6,915 bases of DNA from Desulfobacterales bacterium (GTDB taxonomy: Bacteria > Desulfobacterota > Desulfobacteria > Desulfobacterales > BuS5). A program made the position numbers and the translations under genes. Below the pieces are notes generated by a model that was given only the letters and a program-made list of their open reading frames with translations, was not told the DNA's origin and ran no database searches. Positions 1 to 6,243 of this stretch are shown here, in pieces. The stretch's first letter is position 1, and each line of letters begins with the position of its first letter. The DNA lies in the NCBI GenBank assembly GCA_020056865.1, contig JAGVGX010000081.1:1-6915 (forward strand), given 5' to 3'.

Positions 1-1
1 C

Positions 2-1084
2 ATTGGGACACGGGTTTGCTTTTGAGTAAAGATCTTCATAATAGGATTTATGTAAAAAATACTGGTCATACATCAGCGTACTGTTCATCTTTTTCCTGTC
101 TAAAAGGTGCGCCATGGCATTTCTGACACTCAAATCATCAAACGGCGGTTTTCTCATATTCATGGCAAATCCCTGAAACCCGACAGGCTTACTATTAAAT
201 ATCTTCTGTTTTATGATCCAGTTTTTTGTAAATCTATCCCCTTTTGTTTCATTAATCCATATTCTTGATGTGTAAACAGGAAAAAGATCGAACTTGTGCT
301 TTTTAAATGCTTCAAACGCGTTTTCTCTTTCAGCGAAAAATACAAATTTTATAGTTTGAAAGTTGCCTGTACCCTTAAACCTTTTTGCTTTCTCGTTCCA
401 CCAGTCGCTGCGTCGCTCCACTGTTATATAAATTCCTTCATTGATCTCACCGATTTGATACGGACCGGAAACCACCGGGAAAGAAAAATTAATCTTATTA
501 AAATCCTTATCTTTAAGTGCTTTTTTACATAAAATATGAAACCCGCCGACAGCACCGAGATTTTTCCAGTGAACGTCTTTTGCCTTAAATCGTATCGTCT
601 GTTCATCAAGTACAACAGGCGGATAAAAACGTTCCATATCCACCTTATGCGATCCTGTCAGATTTTTATCGTCCATAATGGCGTTATAGGTAAATTCGAC
701 ATCATATGCCGTAATCGGACTTCCATCGCTCCATCTGGCATGTTTGTCAATTTTAAATACAAATTCCTTTTTATCATCTGATATCACCCAGCCGGATGCC
801 AGACCAGGTTCATACGCCAGTGTAACCTGATTCATGGTGAGCAGTGTTTCAAACATCGCCCCAAATATTTCAGCACTTAACACATTATTGTCCAGATAGT
901 AATTTAAACTTTTTGGATACTGGCCTGAAAATATCGAAATGCTGCCTCCAGAAACCGCTTGAGGATCAGCTAACGGATTTAAGGAATCTTTCCAGTTTTT
1001 TTTGGGAGATGACTCCTGTCCCATTAAAGATACCGGAACAATCATCAGAAAAAAAACACCCATCACGATCATTTTGTTGAACAT
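2..1084 (-). CDS. YejA-like periplasmic peptide-binding protein (SBP family 5), C-terminus cut by window edge
   Basis: The reading frame is open from an ATG at 1084-1082 to the left edge: 361 codons of a family that usually runs to about 600. Residues 1-22 form a hydrophobic Sec signal peptide ending near LMG/QESS. The mature start reads LNPLADPQAVSGG (36-48), like the 'YADPKAPKGG' opening of YejA proteins. The family 5 signature WSDGSPITAYDVEF lies at 118-131, and GFQGFAMNMRKPPFDDLSVR (302-321) closely matches the YejA-type 'GMAFNTRRPPFDDxRVR' segment. Family knowledge: such proteins capture oligopeptides (microcin C in E. coli YejA) and deliver them to an ABC permease. The permease genes are not visible and would lie beyond the left edge if present. 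The ATG follows the dapB stop by 4 nt, and its AAAGGA ribosome site lies inside the end of dapB, so the two are very probably co-transcribed. Peptide specificity cannot be read from the sequence. Confidence 0.88.
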   Translation of the reverse strand, partial: MFNKMIVMGVFFLMIVPVSLMGQESSPKKNWKDSLNPLADPQAVSGGSISIFSGQYPKSLNYYLDNNVLSAEIFGAMFETLLTMNQVTLAYEPGLASGWVISDDKKEFVFKIDKHARWSDGSPITAYDVEFTYNAIMDDKNLTGSHKVDMERFYPPVVLDEQTIRFKAKDVHWKNLGAVGGFHILCKKALKDKDFNKINFSFPVVSGPYQIGEINEGIYITVERRSDWWNEKAKRFKGTGNFQTIKFVFFAERENAFEAFKKHKFDLFPVYTSRIWINETKGDRFTKNWIIKQKIFNSKPVGFQGFAMNMRKPPFDDLSVRNAMAHLLDRKKMNSTLMYDQYFLHKSYYEDLYSKANPCPN

Positions 1085-1088
1085 AATG

Positions 1089-1919
1089 TCAATTTCCTTT
1101 CAAAACATCAATCATTGTAAAAATTCTTGCTTTTTCTCCTGCTTCAATCTTTTTAAAAAGATACGATACCGCATCCAGCGTCCCTTTTGCATAAACGTCT
1201 CTGCCGTTTACATTGTGAGAAAAAACAAATTTTACTGTCTGATCATCAGAAACCAGCGTATAGGTATGATAGCCGTGTCCGCCTATATATGCTTCAGGCA
1301 CACCCCATGTTGTTTTCTGAACTTTCGGATCGCGCTCTTTGATGATGTCTTTTTCAGAAAAAACAACCCCCATATCTTTAAAGCACGTTGCAATCGCTTT
1401 TGCTGTTCCACTGGTATCGGCTTTTCCTTTTTGGTGGCTCTCTTTGATTTCAAGCTGATAGCCCTTGAACAGATCCGGAAAATTGTCAGCACTCCATTCG
1501 AGCATGGCCTGCAAACCGACAATCTGTTTTGCCATATTCGGTGCAATAACAGCCGGCAAAGACGATGAAACAACCATTTGCTCAAGGCGCTTTCTATCTC
1601 CCCCTGTGGTTCCCATTACAAAGGCAATACCATGTTTGCAGTAAAATTCAGCATTCCCATTGACTGCGGACGGATGGGTATAGTCCACACAGATAAATCC
1701 ACCTTCGTTTTCCTTGATGCTGTCAATAGCCTGATCCCGAATTTCAGGTGCCAGCAAAGACACGGAAATATGATCTAAAGAAAATGTCTTTTCCGTTATC
1801 TCAGGGCCTGTAAGTGAATAAGGAACCAGTTCAAACCTTTGATCCGCCATGATATGCTTTGCAATAATAACAGCAACGTTTCCGGGAATACCGTTAACCA
1901 TGACCTTGATTTTTTTCAT
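1089..1919 (-). CDS. dapB: 4-hydroxy-tetrahydrodipicolinate reductase, plant-like type
   Basis: The 276-residue product reduces hydroxy-tetrahydrodipicolinate with NAD(P)H in the diaminopimelate/lysine pathway (cytosolic). The N-terminal Rossmann segment is VMVNGIPGNVA (6-16), GTTG lies at 103-106, and the catalytic segment is ESHQKGKADTSGTA (160-173). Within it H162 and K166 match the catalytic His/Lys of E. coli DapB (EAHHxxKxDAPSGTA). The ESHQ...DTSGTAKA form and the preceding APNMAKQIVGLQA are characteristic of the plant-like branch rather than the classical bacterial one. GGHGYHTYTL (213-222) and the SHN..GRDVYAKGTLDA stretch (234-250) complete the C-terminal substrate domain. The third Gly of the usual GxxGxxG is Ala (A16). 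I place the start at 1919, not at an in-frame ATG at 1940. AAGGAG sits 6 nt before 1919, the 1940 ATG lacks a ribosome site, and it overlaps the predicted -10 box. The next gene follows after 4 nt. Confidence 0.92.
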   Translation of the reverse strand: MKKIKVMVNGIPGNVAVIIAKHIMADQRFELVPYSLTGPEITEKTFSLDHISVSLLAPEIRDQAIDSIKENEGGFICVDYTHPSAVNGNAEFYCKHGIAFVMGTTGGDRKRLEQMVVSSSLPAVIAPNMAKQIVGLQAMLEWSADNFPDLFKGYQLEIKESHQKGKADTSGTAKAIATCFKDMGVVFSEKDIIKERDPKVQKTTWGVPEAYIGGHGYHTYTLVSDDQTVKFVFSHNVNGRDVYAKGTLDAVSYLFKKIEAGEKARIFTMIDVLKGN

Positions 1920-1925
1920 CACATA

Positions 1926-1931
1926 CTCCTT
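1926..1931 (-). promoter_or_regulatory. Shine-Dalgarno that fixes the dapB start
   Basis: AAGGAG on the minus strand, 6 nt before the ATG at 1919-1917. It favours this start over the in-frame ATG at 1940, which would add seven residues (MMKKEYV). Confidence 0.8.
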
Positions 1932-1938
1932 TTTCATC

Positions 1939-1967
1939 AATATGCTAAGGAAGCAACACTATGTCAA
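1939..1967 (-). promoter_or_regulatory. Predicted sigma70-like promoter for dapB and the peptide-binding protein
   Basis: On the minus strand a perfect -35 TTGACA (1967-1962), a 17-nt spacer and a -10 CATATT (1944-1939, 4 of 6 matches to TATAAT). Transcription would begin near 1932, giving a very short leader of about 13 nt that contains the AAGGAG ribosome site. This agrees with the 1919 start and would let dapB be transcribed apart from galE. Predicted from sequence only. Confidence 0.5.
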
Positions 1968-1996
1968 ACTTGTTTTTTGAAACCGGGTTTTTGCAA

Positions 1997-2044
1997 ATGC
2001 ACGTTCTAATGCATTTTCTGATGCACGTTCTGGTGCCATGTCCA
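1997..2044. repeat. 12-bp tandem repeat spanning the galE stop codon
   Basis: On the plus strand the units are ATGCACGTTCTA (1997-2008), ATGCATTTTCTG (2009-2020), ATGCACGTTCTG (2021-2032) and a degenerate GTGCCATGTCCA (2033-2044). On the coding strand a unit encodes Gln-Asn/Lys-Val/Met-His, giving the GalE tail HQNVHQKMH. In the next unit the Gln codon CAG is TAG, which is the galE stop. The repeat continues past it as Asn-Val-His. Confidence 0.8.
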
Positions 2045-2998
2045 TGCCGTTTTGATAATTGTTTCCAGATCTTCATATTGAGGCCGGTATCCGAGTTCTT
2101 TTTTTATTTTTTCCGAACTTGCAACCAGTATGGCAGGATCTCCAGGTCTTCTTTCAGCATCAACAGCAGATATAGATCGACCTGTAACCTTTCTTGCTGT
2201 ATCTATCAGCTCGTGAACCGAATACCCGTTGCTGTTTCCAAGATTATATACCGAGCTGTTTTTTCCTGAGAAAAGGGCTTCCAAAGACAACATGTGCGCT
2301 GATGCAAGATCATTCACATGAATGTAATCCCTGATGCATGTTCCGTCCGGTGTGGGATAATTGGTTCCAAAAATTTTTATGTTTTCTATTTCTCCCAAAG
2401 CAGCTTTTAAAACAAGCGGGATCAAGTGGGTTTCCGGGTCATGACGCTCACCGATCATGCCTGATTCATCGGCACCTGCCGCATTAAAATAACGCAGGAT
2501 CATATATTTAAGACCATGTGCCGCGTCACAATACCCCAGCATTCTTTCAACTGCAATCTTTGTTGCACCATACGGGTTGGTCGGTTCTTTTGGATGGTCT
2601 TCGGTAATGGGAATTTTTACAGGCTCCCCGTACACTGCAGCTGTTGACGAAAATATAAAATACGTTACATGATGCCGTATCATGGCACTTAAAAGCTCCG
2701 TGGTCTCCGACAGATTATTGCGATAATATTTCAATGGATGGTTAACCGATTCTCCAACAAGTGCGCATGCGGCAAAATGCATCACCGCACCAATATCATG
2801 GGCTTCAAGCACTTTGTCCATAAACGCACTGTCACCAATACTACCCTGATAAAAGGTTCCTCCCTGAAGCGATTCTACGTGCCCGGTGGATAAATTATCA
2901 ACAACAACCACCGGGTATTGAGCGTCAAGAAGGCATTTGACCATATGAGAGCCGATATATCCTGCACCGCCAATGACAAGAATATGTTTTTTCCCCAT
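2006..2998 (-). CDS. galE: UDP-glucose 4-epimerase
   Basis: The 330-residue extended short-chain dehydrogenase interconverts UDP-glucose and UDP-galactose in the cytosol, supplying galactose for polysaccharide or lipopolysaccharide. VIGGAGYIGSH (8-18) is the NAD-binding glycine motif, and HFAACALVGESV (74-85) is the following conserved block. The catalytic set is the SST at 117-119 plus Y143 and K147 of NPYGATK. RYFNAAGAD (169-177) and CIRDYIHVNDLA (221-232) are the usual GalE substrate-side motifs, and RRPGDPAILVAS (283-294) is the C-terminal block. Aligning by eye, Leu (291) takes the place of the E. coli gatekeeper Tyr299. Whether N-acetylated sugars are also accepted cannot be decided from this. 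Length matches the family (about 330-340). The frame extends upstream to a GTG at 3085, but the glycine motif position and the AAGGAG ribosome site place the start at 2998. The tail after WTWHQN comes from a 12-bp tandem repeat containing the stop. Confidence 0.96.
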   Translation of the reverse strand: MGKKHILVIGGAGYIGSHMVKCLLDAQYPVVVVDNLSTGHVESLQGGTFYQGSIGDSAFMDKVLEAHDIGAVMHFAACALVGESVNHPLKYYRNNLSETTELLSAMIRHHVTYFIFSSTAAVYGEPVKIPITEDHPKEPTNPYGATKIAVERMLGYCDAAHGLKYMILRYFNAAGADESGMIGERHDPETHLIPLVLKAALGEIENIKIFGTNYPTPDGTCIRDYIHVNDLASAHMLSLEALFSGKNSSVYNLGNSNGYSVHELIDTARKVTGRSISAVDAERRPGDPAILVASSEKIKKELGYRPQYEDLETIIKTAWTWHQNVHQKMH

Positions 2999-3004
2999 TT
3001 GTAA

Positions 3005-3010
3005 CTCCTT
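3005..3010 (-). promoter_or_regulatory. Shine-Dalgarno that fixes the galE start
   Basis: AAGGAG on the minus strand, 6 nt before the ATG at 2998-2996. It supports this start over the in-frame GTG at 3085, which would add a 29-residue extension not expected in GalE. Confidence 0.82.
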
Positions 3011-3104
3011 AAGGAATGTGGTTTCTATCGGTGAAAAAATTACCTCGTTTATATAACGACTGGATAATTTTGGTTTTTTCCCCACGCCGCCTATCCATTG
3101 AATG

Positions 3105-3145
3105 TATCACATAACATATGATATAGAAACTATAATATCATGATA
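3105..3145. promoter_or_regulatory. Promoter and candidate operator in the galE / yjbQ-like divergent region
   Basis: A perfect TATAAT lies at 3131-3136 on the plus strand. No good -35 is seen 16-18 nt upstream, so an activator or a weak promoter is possible. Around it are four half-sites: TATCA (3105-3109), TGATA (3119-3123), TATCA (3136-3140) and TGATA (3141-3145). They form one inverted repeat with a 9-nt gap and one perfect 10-bp palindrome, TATCATGATA, at the expected start of transcription. That layout suits repressor binding over the promoter. On the minus strand only a weak galE promoter is seen (TTGTAT at 3148-3143, 17 nt, TATATC at 3125-3120). The region is AT-rich, so chance is a real alternative. 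Confidence 0.4.
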
Positions 3146-3195
3146 CAATCATCTGAATTATTTATTTACAAACACTGTTTTTTATAGGCCACACT

Positions 3196-3627
3196 ATGGA
3201 TTATTCGTCTGTTTATTTCGATCACATTGATGTGTCATTAAAAACCGGTATTGACATTGTGGACATCAGCACCCAGCTTCAACACATCATAACCCGATCA
3301 AACATCATCAACGGCAGCTTAAATGCCACCCTTATCGGTTCAACCGGTTCTATAACTACCATAGAGTATGAACCAGGTGTGGTGCAGGATCTGAAAAGGG
3401 CCATACATGCTCTGGCGCCCCAGCATCTTGAATATGAGCACGAAAAAGCATGGCATGACGGCAACGGCCACAGCCATGTTCAGGCGGCACTGATTGGCCC
3501 TTCTATTTCACTTCCTGTCAGAAAAGGCAAGCTTGCTTTAGGGACATGGCAGCAGCCAGTAGTGATCAACCATGATAACAAGGCAAGAAAAAGAAGGATT
3601 GAAGTCACAATTACAGGTACCAAATGA
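3196..3627 (+). CDS. UPF0047 / YjbQ-family protein
   Basis: The 143-residue cytosolic protein has no signal peptide or membrane segment, and its length fits the family (about 130-145). The most telling segment is WHDGNGHSHVQAALIGPS (86-103), followed by SLPVRKGKLALGTWQQPV (105-122) and the basic KARKRRIEVTITG (129-141) that closes the fold. GSTGSITTIEYEPGV (48-62) belongs to the 'TTIEYEPG' subgroup and replaces the HTT/HTS segment of E. coli YjbQ. The clustered His of GNGHSH and H87 are likely metal or ligand contacts by analogy with family structures. Family knowledge: E. coli YjbQ has a weak thiamine-phosphate synthase activity, but the true role of the family is unknown, so I do not assign a reaction. 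The ATG at 3196 has only a weak upstream TAGG. The stop overlaps the next gene's start by 4 nt (ATGA), so the pair is translationally coupled. Confidence 0.9.
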   Translation: MDYSSVYFDHIDVSLKTGIDIVDISTQLQHIITRSNIINGSLNATLIGSTGSITTIEYEPGVVQDLKRAIHALAPQHLEYEHEKAWHDGNGHSHVQAALIGPSISLPVRKGKLALGTWQQPVVINHDNKARKRRIEVTITGTK

Positions 3628-4040
3628 CGGGCACGGATTTCGGATATTATTTGCGTTTGCCGGCTGAAACCATGATCGACCAAGCGGATACGCCATTTAT
3701 TAAAAGCAAAGGGGGGAAAAAGCTAAATGGTTCTAAATCCATCTGCTGTCGTCAATGTTTTCAAATGATCACAAGCGTGGATCATGCCATTGAAGTTGAT
3801 GGCAGCCACCATCATGCCTTTGCCAACCCGCATGGCATGATATTCAATATTGTCTGTTTCCGCTCAGCCGCAGGATGTGTATGTATCGGCAATGAAACTT
3901 GCCAGTGGAGCTGGTTTCAAGGATACAAGTGGAAAGCTGCCGTATGCAAAAACTGTTTTATTCATATAGGGTGGCGTTTTGCGTCTAAAAGTGACATGTT
4001 TAACGGTCTAATTCATGATCGCCTGTTATACCCTGAATAG
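3624..4040 (+). CDS. Stand-alone CULT-domain (cereblon-like) protein
   Basis: The 138-residue protein resembles the thalidomide-binding CULT domain of eukaryotic cereblon, known also as single-domain bacterial proteins. Visible features in order are: a CRQC zinc pair (42-45); NPHG (68-71), matching human N351-P352-H353; then SWFQGYKW (96-103), the second zinc pair CKNC (108-111) and HIGWRF (114-119). W97, W103 and W117 correspond to the cage tryptophans W380, W386 and W400 that enclose the glutarimide ring in human cereblon, and F119 to F402. The one clear change is W95 where human has H378. There is no LON-like or other cereblon domain, no signal peptide and no membrane segment. About 40 residues precede the first zinc pair. 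The start at 3624 overlaps the UPF0047 stop, with AGG 6 nt upstream. The natural ligand of bacterial CULT proteins is not established. Recognition of modified or cyclised peptide ends or uridine-like rings would be extrapolation. Confidence 0.9.
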   Translation: MTGTDFGYYLRLPAETMIDQADTPFIKSKGGKKLNGSKSICCRQCFQMITSVDHAIEVDGSHHHAFANPHGMIFNIVCFRSAAGCVCIGNETCQWSWFQGYKWKAAVCKNCFIHIGWRFASKSDMFNGLIHDRLLYPE

Positions 4041-4091
4041 CTTTCAATAACAGTGAGTCAACGTCGGATTAACTATTTGAAGTGAAACATC

Positions 4092-4118
4092 AGCGCTAAC
4101 CTTTAGCGCTATATTTTT
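4092..4118 (+). terminator. Intrinsic terminator of the UPF0047-CULT operon
   Basis: A perfect 8-bp stem AGCGCTAA / TTAGCGCT (4092-4099 and 4103-4110) with a 3-nt CCT loop, followed by ATA and five T residues (4114-4118). It lies 51 nt after the CULT stop codon. Confidence 0.8.
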
Positions 4119-4126
4119 GTCTTATT

Positions 4127-4160
4127 GACCTTGGAAAAAATTGAACATTTTTCCAAGGTC
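4127..4160. terminator. 13-bp inverted repeat between convergent operons, possible terminator
   Basis: GACCTTGGAAAAA (4127-4139) and TTTTTCCAAGGTC (4148-4160) pair perfectly around an 8-nt loop. It lies 29 nt beyond the chemoreceptor stop (4190) and after the plus-strand terminator. A run of T immediately after the stem is lacking in both directions, so it is a non-canonical terminator or a transcript-end-stabilising hairpin, most likely for the chemoreceptor operon. Confidence 0.5.
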
Positions 4161-4189
4161 TCAAAGTTTATTTGTTGCATTCTGGCAGG

Positions 4190-5785
4190 TCAATCTAAAG
4201 AATGGAAGACCTGATCAGGCAGTACTTCCTTTACTTGCAATGATGAGATTGGTACATTTTTTTTTGGTAATTGAATTATAGCATTTTTTTGATGTATTCG
4301 GGGCAAAAGAATAGCTGACGTTGCTTTTTCTTCCTTTTTTATATTATTGTTAAAGTTAGACGTGCCCCTTACCAAATGGATAAGATCATTAACAATGTTG
4401 TTAAGTTCTTCTGTCTGGCTATCCATCATTTCTGAAGATTTTGCAGATTCTTCCGATGTTACTGCACTTTCCTGGACTACTTTGTCTATATCCATTACAG
4501 CACTATTAACCTGTTCAATCCCCTGTGCCTGTTCGGCTGAGGCATTAGATATTTCACTAACAAGAACGCCAACTTTGGACGAACTGGCTGAAACTTCTGT
4601 AAACGATTCGTTGGTTGCAGCTACAAACGCTGACCCCTCTTTAACTTTTACAATAGTTGAATCAATCATGCTGGCTGTATTCTTAGCAGCTTCTGCTGAT
4701 CTCAGGGCAAGGTTTCTGACCTCATCGGCTACAACAGCAAAACCGGCTCCGGCTTCGCCTGCCCTTGCCGCCTCTACAGCGGCATTTAATGCCAGAAGGT
4801 TCGTCTGAAAAGCTATTTCATCAATTGTTTTGACAATTTTTGAGGTTTCTACACTTGCTTTGGAAATCTCTTCCATTGATTTGGTAAGATTTTCCATAGA
4901 ATTATTGGCACTTTTGATAATCTGGTTAGTTTCCTTCATCAGGCTGTCTGCCTGGTTGGCATTGTTAGCGTTCTGCTTTGTCATGGATGACATTTCTTCG
5001 AGCGAAGATGATGTTTCCTCAACCGAGGCTGCCTGTTTTGATGCCCCTTTCGCGATAGAATTACTGTCCGAAGCCATCTGTTTTGATAATGAGTTCAAAT
5101 AGCCAGATCGTTTACTTAGACCGTTTATGATATTATTAATGGGTTGGATAATCGTACGTTTACTTACAAACCATACCAGTAAAATCGATACGCTGCAGAC
5201 AATAATAAACAGGATCAGGTTGAAATTTTGCTGCCATTTGGAATATGAGACTATAGATTCGACTTCGTTTTTAAAATCGTTGGAAAACGCTGTTGAAAGA
5301 CCTGAAATAGTCGCATTTAATTCGTCTGCTTTTATTTTTTGTTTTTTTGCTTTTTCTACGACAGCCTGATCCATATTCCCTGAGATCATATTTTTATATA
5401 TTATAAATGCTTCATCAGTAAACGATTTCAGAACATCTGAGAAAGCGTTGAGTTCATTTTTTCTGGCTTGACTTAAATCGTTTAGTTTGAGGATGTCATT
5501 GATTGAGGACTTAACATCATTGGAAGCTTCAACTGCTTTGTTAAGCAGATCAATTTCCGCAAGCATTACTGAATCTTCATAAAGTTTAACCTGTTTTTTA
5601 AATGATTCTACTGCATTTTGGCTGATCTTCGCAGCAGGAAAAAGCACTTCAGAAATTTTATAGAGATCTTTTTCTACTCTCAACCCTTTAACTGTTATTA
5701 ACGTCATTGAAATAACATATCCTGCAAATAAAATACTGACACTAAGCCATATTTTTTGAAAAATAGAAAGGTTGTTTTTTTTCAT
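4190..5785 (-). CDS. Methyl-accepting chemotaxis protein (membrane chemoreceptor)
   Basis: The 531-residue receptor signals through CheW/CheA to the flagellar motor (or another output). A first membrane helix (about 11-32) is followed by a roughly 155-residue periplasmic domain (33-188) that looks all-helical and polar, suggesting a four-helix-bundle sensor. The second membrane helix is at about 188-208. A short HAMP-like stretch contains the conserved Pro (IIQPINNI, 212-219). Methylation-type helices lie at about 248-268 ([17 protein letters not shown]) and 442-454 ([12 protein letters not shown]). The cytoplasmic hairpin tip is the near-invariant [20 protein letters not shown] (321-340) followed by [20 protein letters not shown] (341-360). 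The last ~55 residues form an unconserved tail with no NWETF-type CheR/CheB tether. The ATG lies 18 nt after the stop of the PstS-like gene, with AAGGAA 10 nt upstream, so both probably share a transcript. The ligand is unknown. The neighbour suggests an anion or a protein-bound ligand. Confidence 0.95.
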   Translation of the reverse strand: MKKNNLSIFQKIWLSVSILFAGYVISMTLITVKGLRVEKDLYKISEVLFPAAKISQNAVESFKKQVKLYEDSVMLAEIDLLNKAVEASNDVKSSINDILKLNDLSQARKNELNAFSDVLKSFTDEAFIIYKNMISGNMDQAVVEKAKKQKIKADELNATISGLSTAFSNDFKNEVESIVSYSKWQQNFNLILFIIVCSVSILLVWFVSKRTIIQPINNIINGLSKRSGYLNSLSKQMASDSNSIAKGASKQAASVEETSSSLEEMSSMTKQNANNANQADSLMKETNQIIKSANNSMENLTKSMEEISKASVETSKIVKTIDEIAFQTNLLALNAAVEAARAGEAGAGFAVVADEVRNLALRSAEAAKNTASMIDSTIVKVKEGSAFVAATNESFTEVSASSSKVGVLVSEISNASAEQAQGIEQVNSAVMDIDKVVQESAVTSEESAKSSEMMDSQTEELNNIVNDLIHLVRGTSNFNNNIKKEEKATSAILLPRIHQKNAIIQLPKKNVPISSLQVKEVLPDQVFHSLD

Positions 5786-5803
5786 ATGTCACATATTCCT
5801 TAT

Positions 5804-6220
5804 TTACTTAACCGTCAATACATTGACATTGTTATGAGGTGTAGAACTGTCGACATATCCTATTGCATTATCAGTCTGTGCAACGTAAGCAACAAGTTCA
5901 GCTTCAGATGAAAAGGCTTTTGGTGGATTGCCTTGTCCCGTGAATATAGCCTTTTTCCAAAAAGCTGAAAACTGGTCTGATGTTTTTTTTATCACATTTA
6001 CAACAAAATTTTCGTGTGTTTGCCCACCTTCCAGCATCACGGGATATATTTTGCTCCCATTATCCCACTGATTTTTTCGGCCTAAGTAAATATTTTTTAT
6101 TGTTTCACTATCTATACTGCTTATCGTTACAGTTTTGTTGACGATAATTATTTCTTCAGCAATGGCTATGTTGGTAAAGCAAAGAATAAAAGCCAGACAT
6201 AACAAAATTTTAATATTCAT
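5804..6220 (-). CDS. Small secreted PstS-like (phosphate-binding-protein-like) protein
   Basis: The 138-residue precursor has a clear Sec signal peptide, residues 1-21, with cleavage after AIA (19-21) before EEIIIV. The mature part, about 117 residues, resembles one lobe of PstS-type phosphate-binding proteins. ETIKNIYLGRKNQWDNGSKI (39-58) matches the 'IFLGK...W.DG..I' segment, HENFV (69-73) follows, and the most typical stretch is SAFWKKAIFTGQGNPPKAF (85-103). It is followed by SEAELVAYVAQTDNAIGYVD (105-124), the 'ei..yVa.tpgAIGYv' motif. A full PstS is more than twice as long, so this is a recognised short form rather than an evident truncation: start, signal peptide and stop are all intact. 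Its partner and ligand are unknown. It sits between a porin-like gene (23 nt upstream) and the chemoreceptor (18 nt downstream), which suggests a periplasmic role linked to one or both. AAAGGAAAG precedes the ATG. Confidence 0.85.
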   Translation of the reverse strand: MNIKILLCLAFILCFTNIAIAEEIIIVNKTVTISSIDSETIKNIYLGRKNQWDNGSKIYPVMLEGGQTHENFVVNVIKKTSDQFSAFWKKAIFTGQGNPPKAFSSEAELVAYVAQTDNAIGYVDSSTPHNNVNVLTVK

Positions 6221-6243
6221 TTTTTTCTTTCCTTTTTCTTTTA

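Noticed and set aside
296..1080. Short plus-strand open frames at the left end
   Set aside because: The minus strand carries a continuous 361-codon YejA-like frame over the same bases with clear family motifs, so these are shadows.
1002..1568. Long plus-strand open frame of 188 codons opposite dapB and the peptide-binding protein
   Set aside because: It is antisense to two well-supported genes, crosses their boundary, has a Cys/Phe/Ile-rich composition and resembles no family I recognise.
1983..1993. AAACCCGGTTT as a galE terminator
   Set aside because: Only a 4-bp stem with no following T-run; too weak to call.
3098..3126. TTGAAT (3098-3103) with 17 nt to ATATAG as the plus-strand promoter
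   Set aside because: The -10 match is poor and a perfect TATAAT lies 10 nt further on. I could not combine TTGAAT with TATAAT at an acceptable spacing (27 nt).
4041..4189. Possible small RNA or gene between the convergent operons
   Set aside because: The stretch holds one terminator hairpin and one inverted repeat, with no promoter-like pair or open frame that I can support.
4347..5102. Plus-strand open frames (4347-4808 and 4830-5102) opposite the chemoreceptor signalling domain
   Set aside because: They mirror the highly conserved, Ala/Ser/Glu-rich receptor coding strand. The Leu/Ser/Ala-rich products have no family resemblance or convincing ribosome site.
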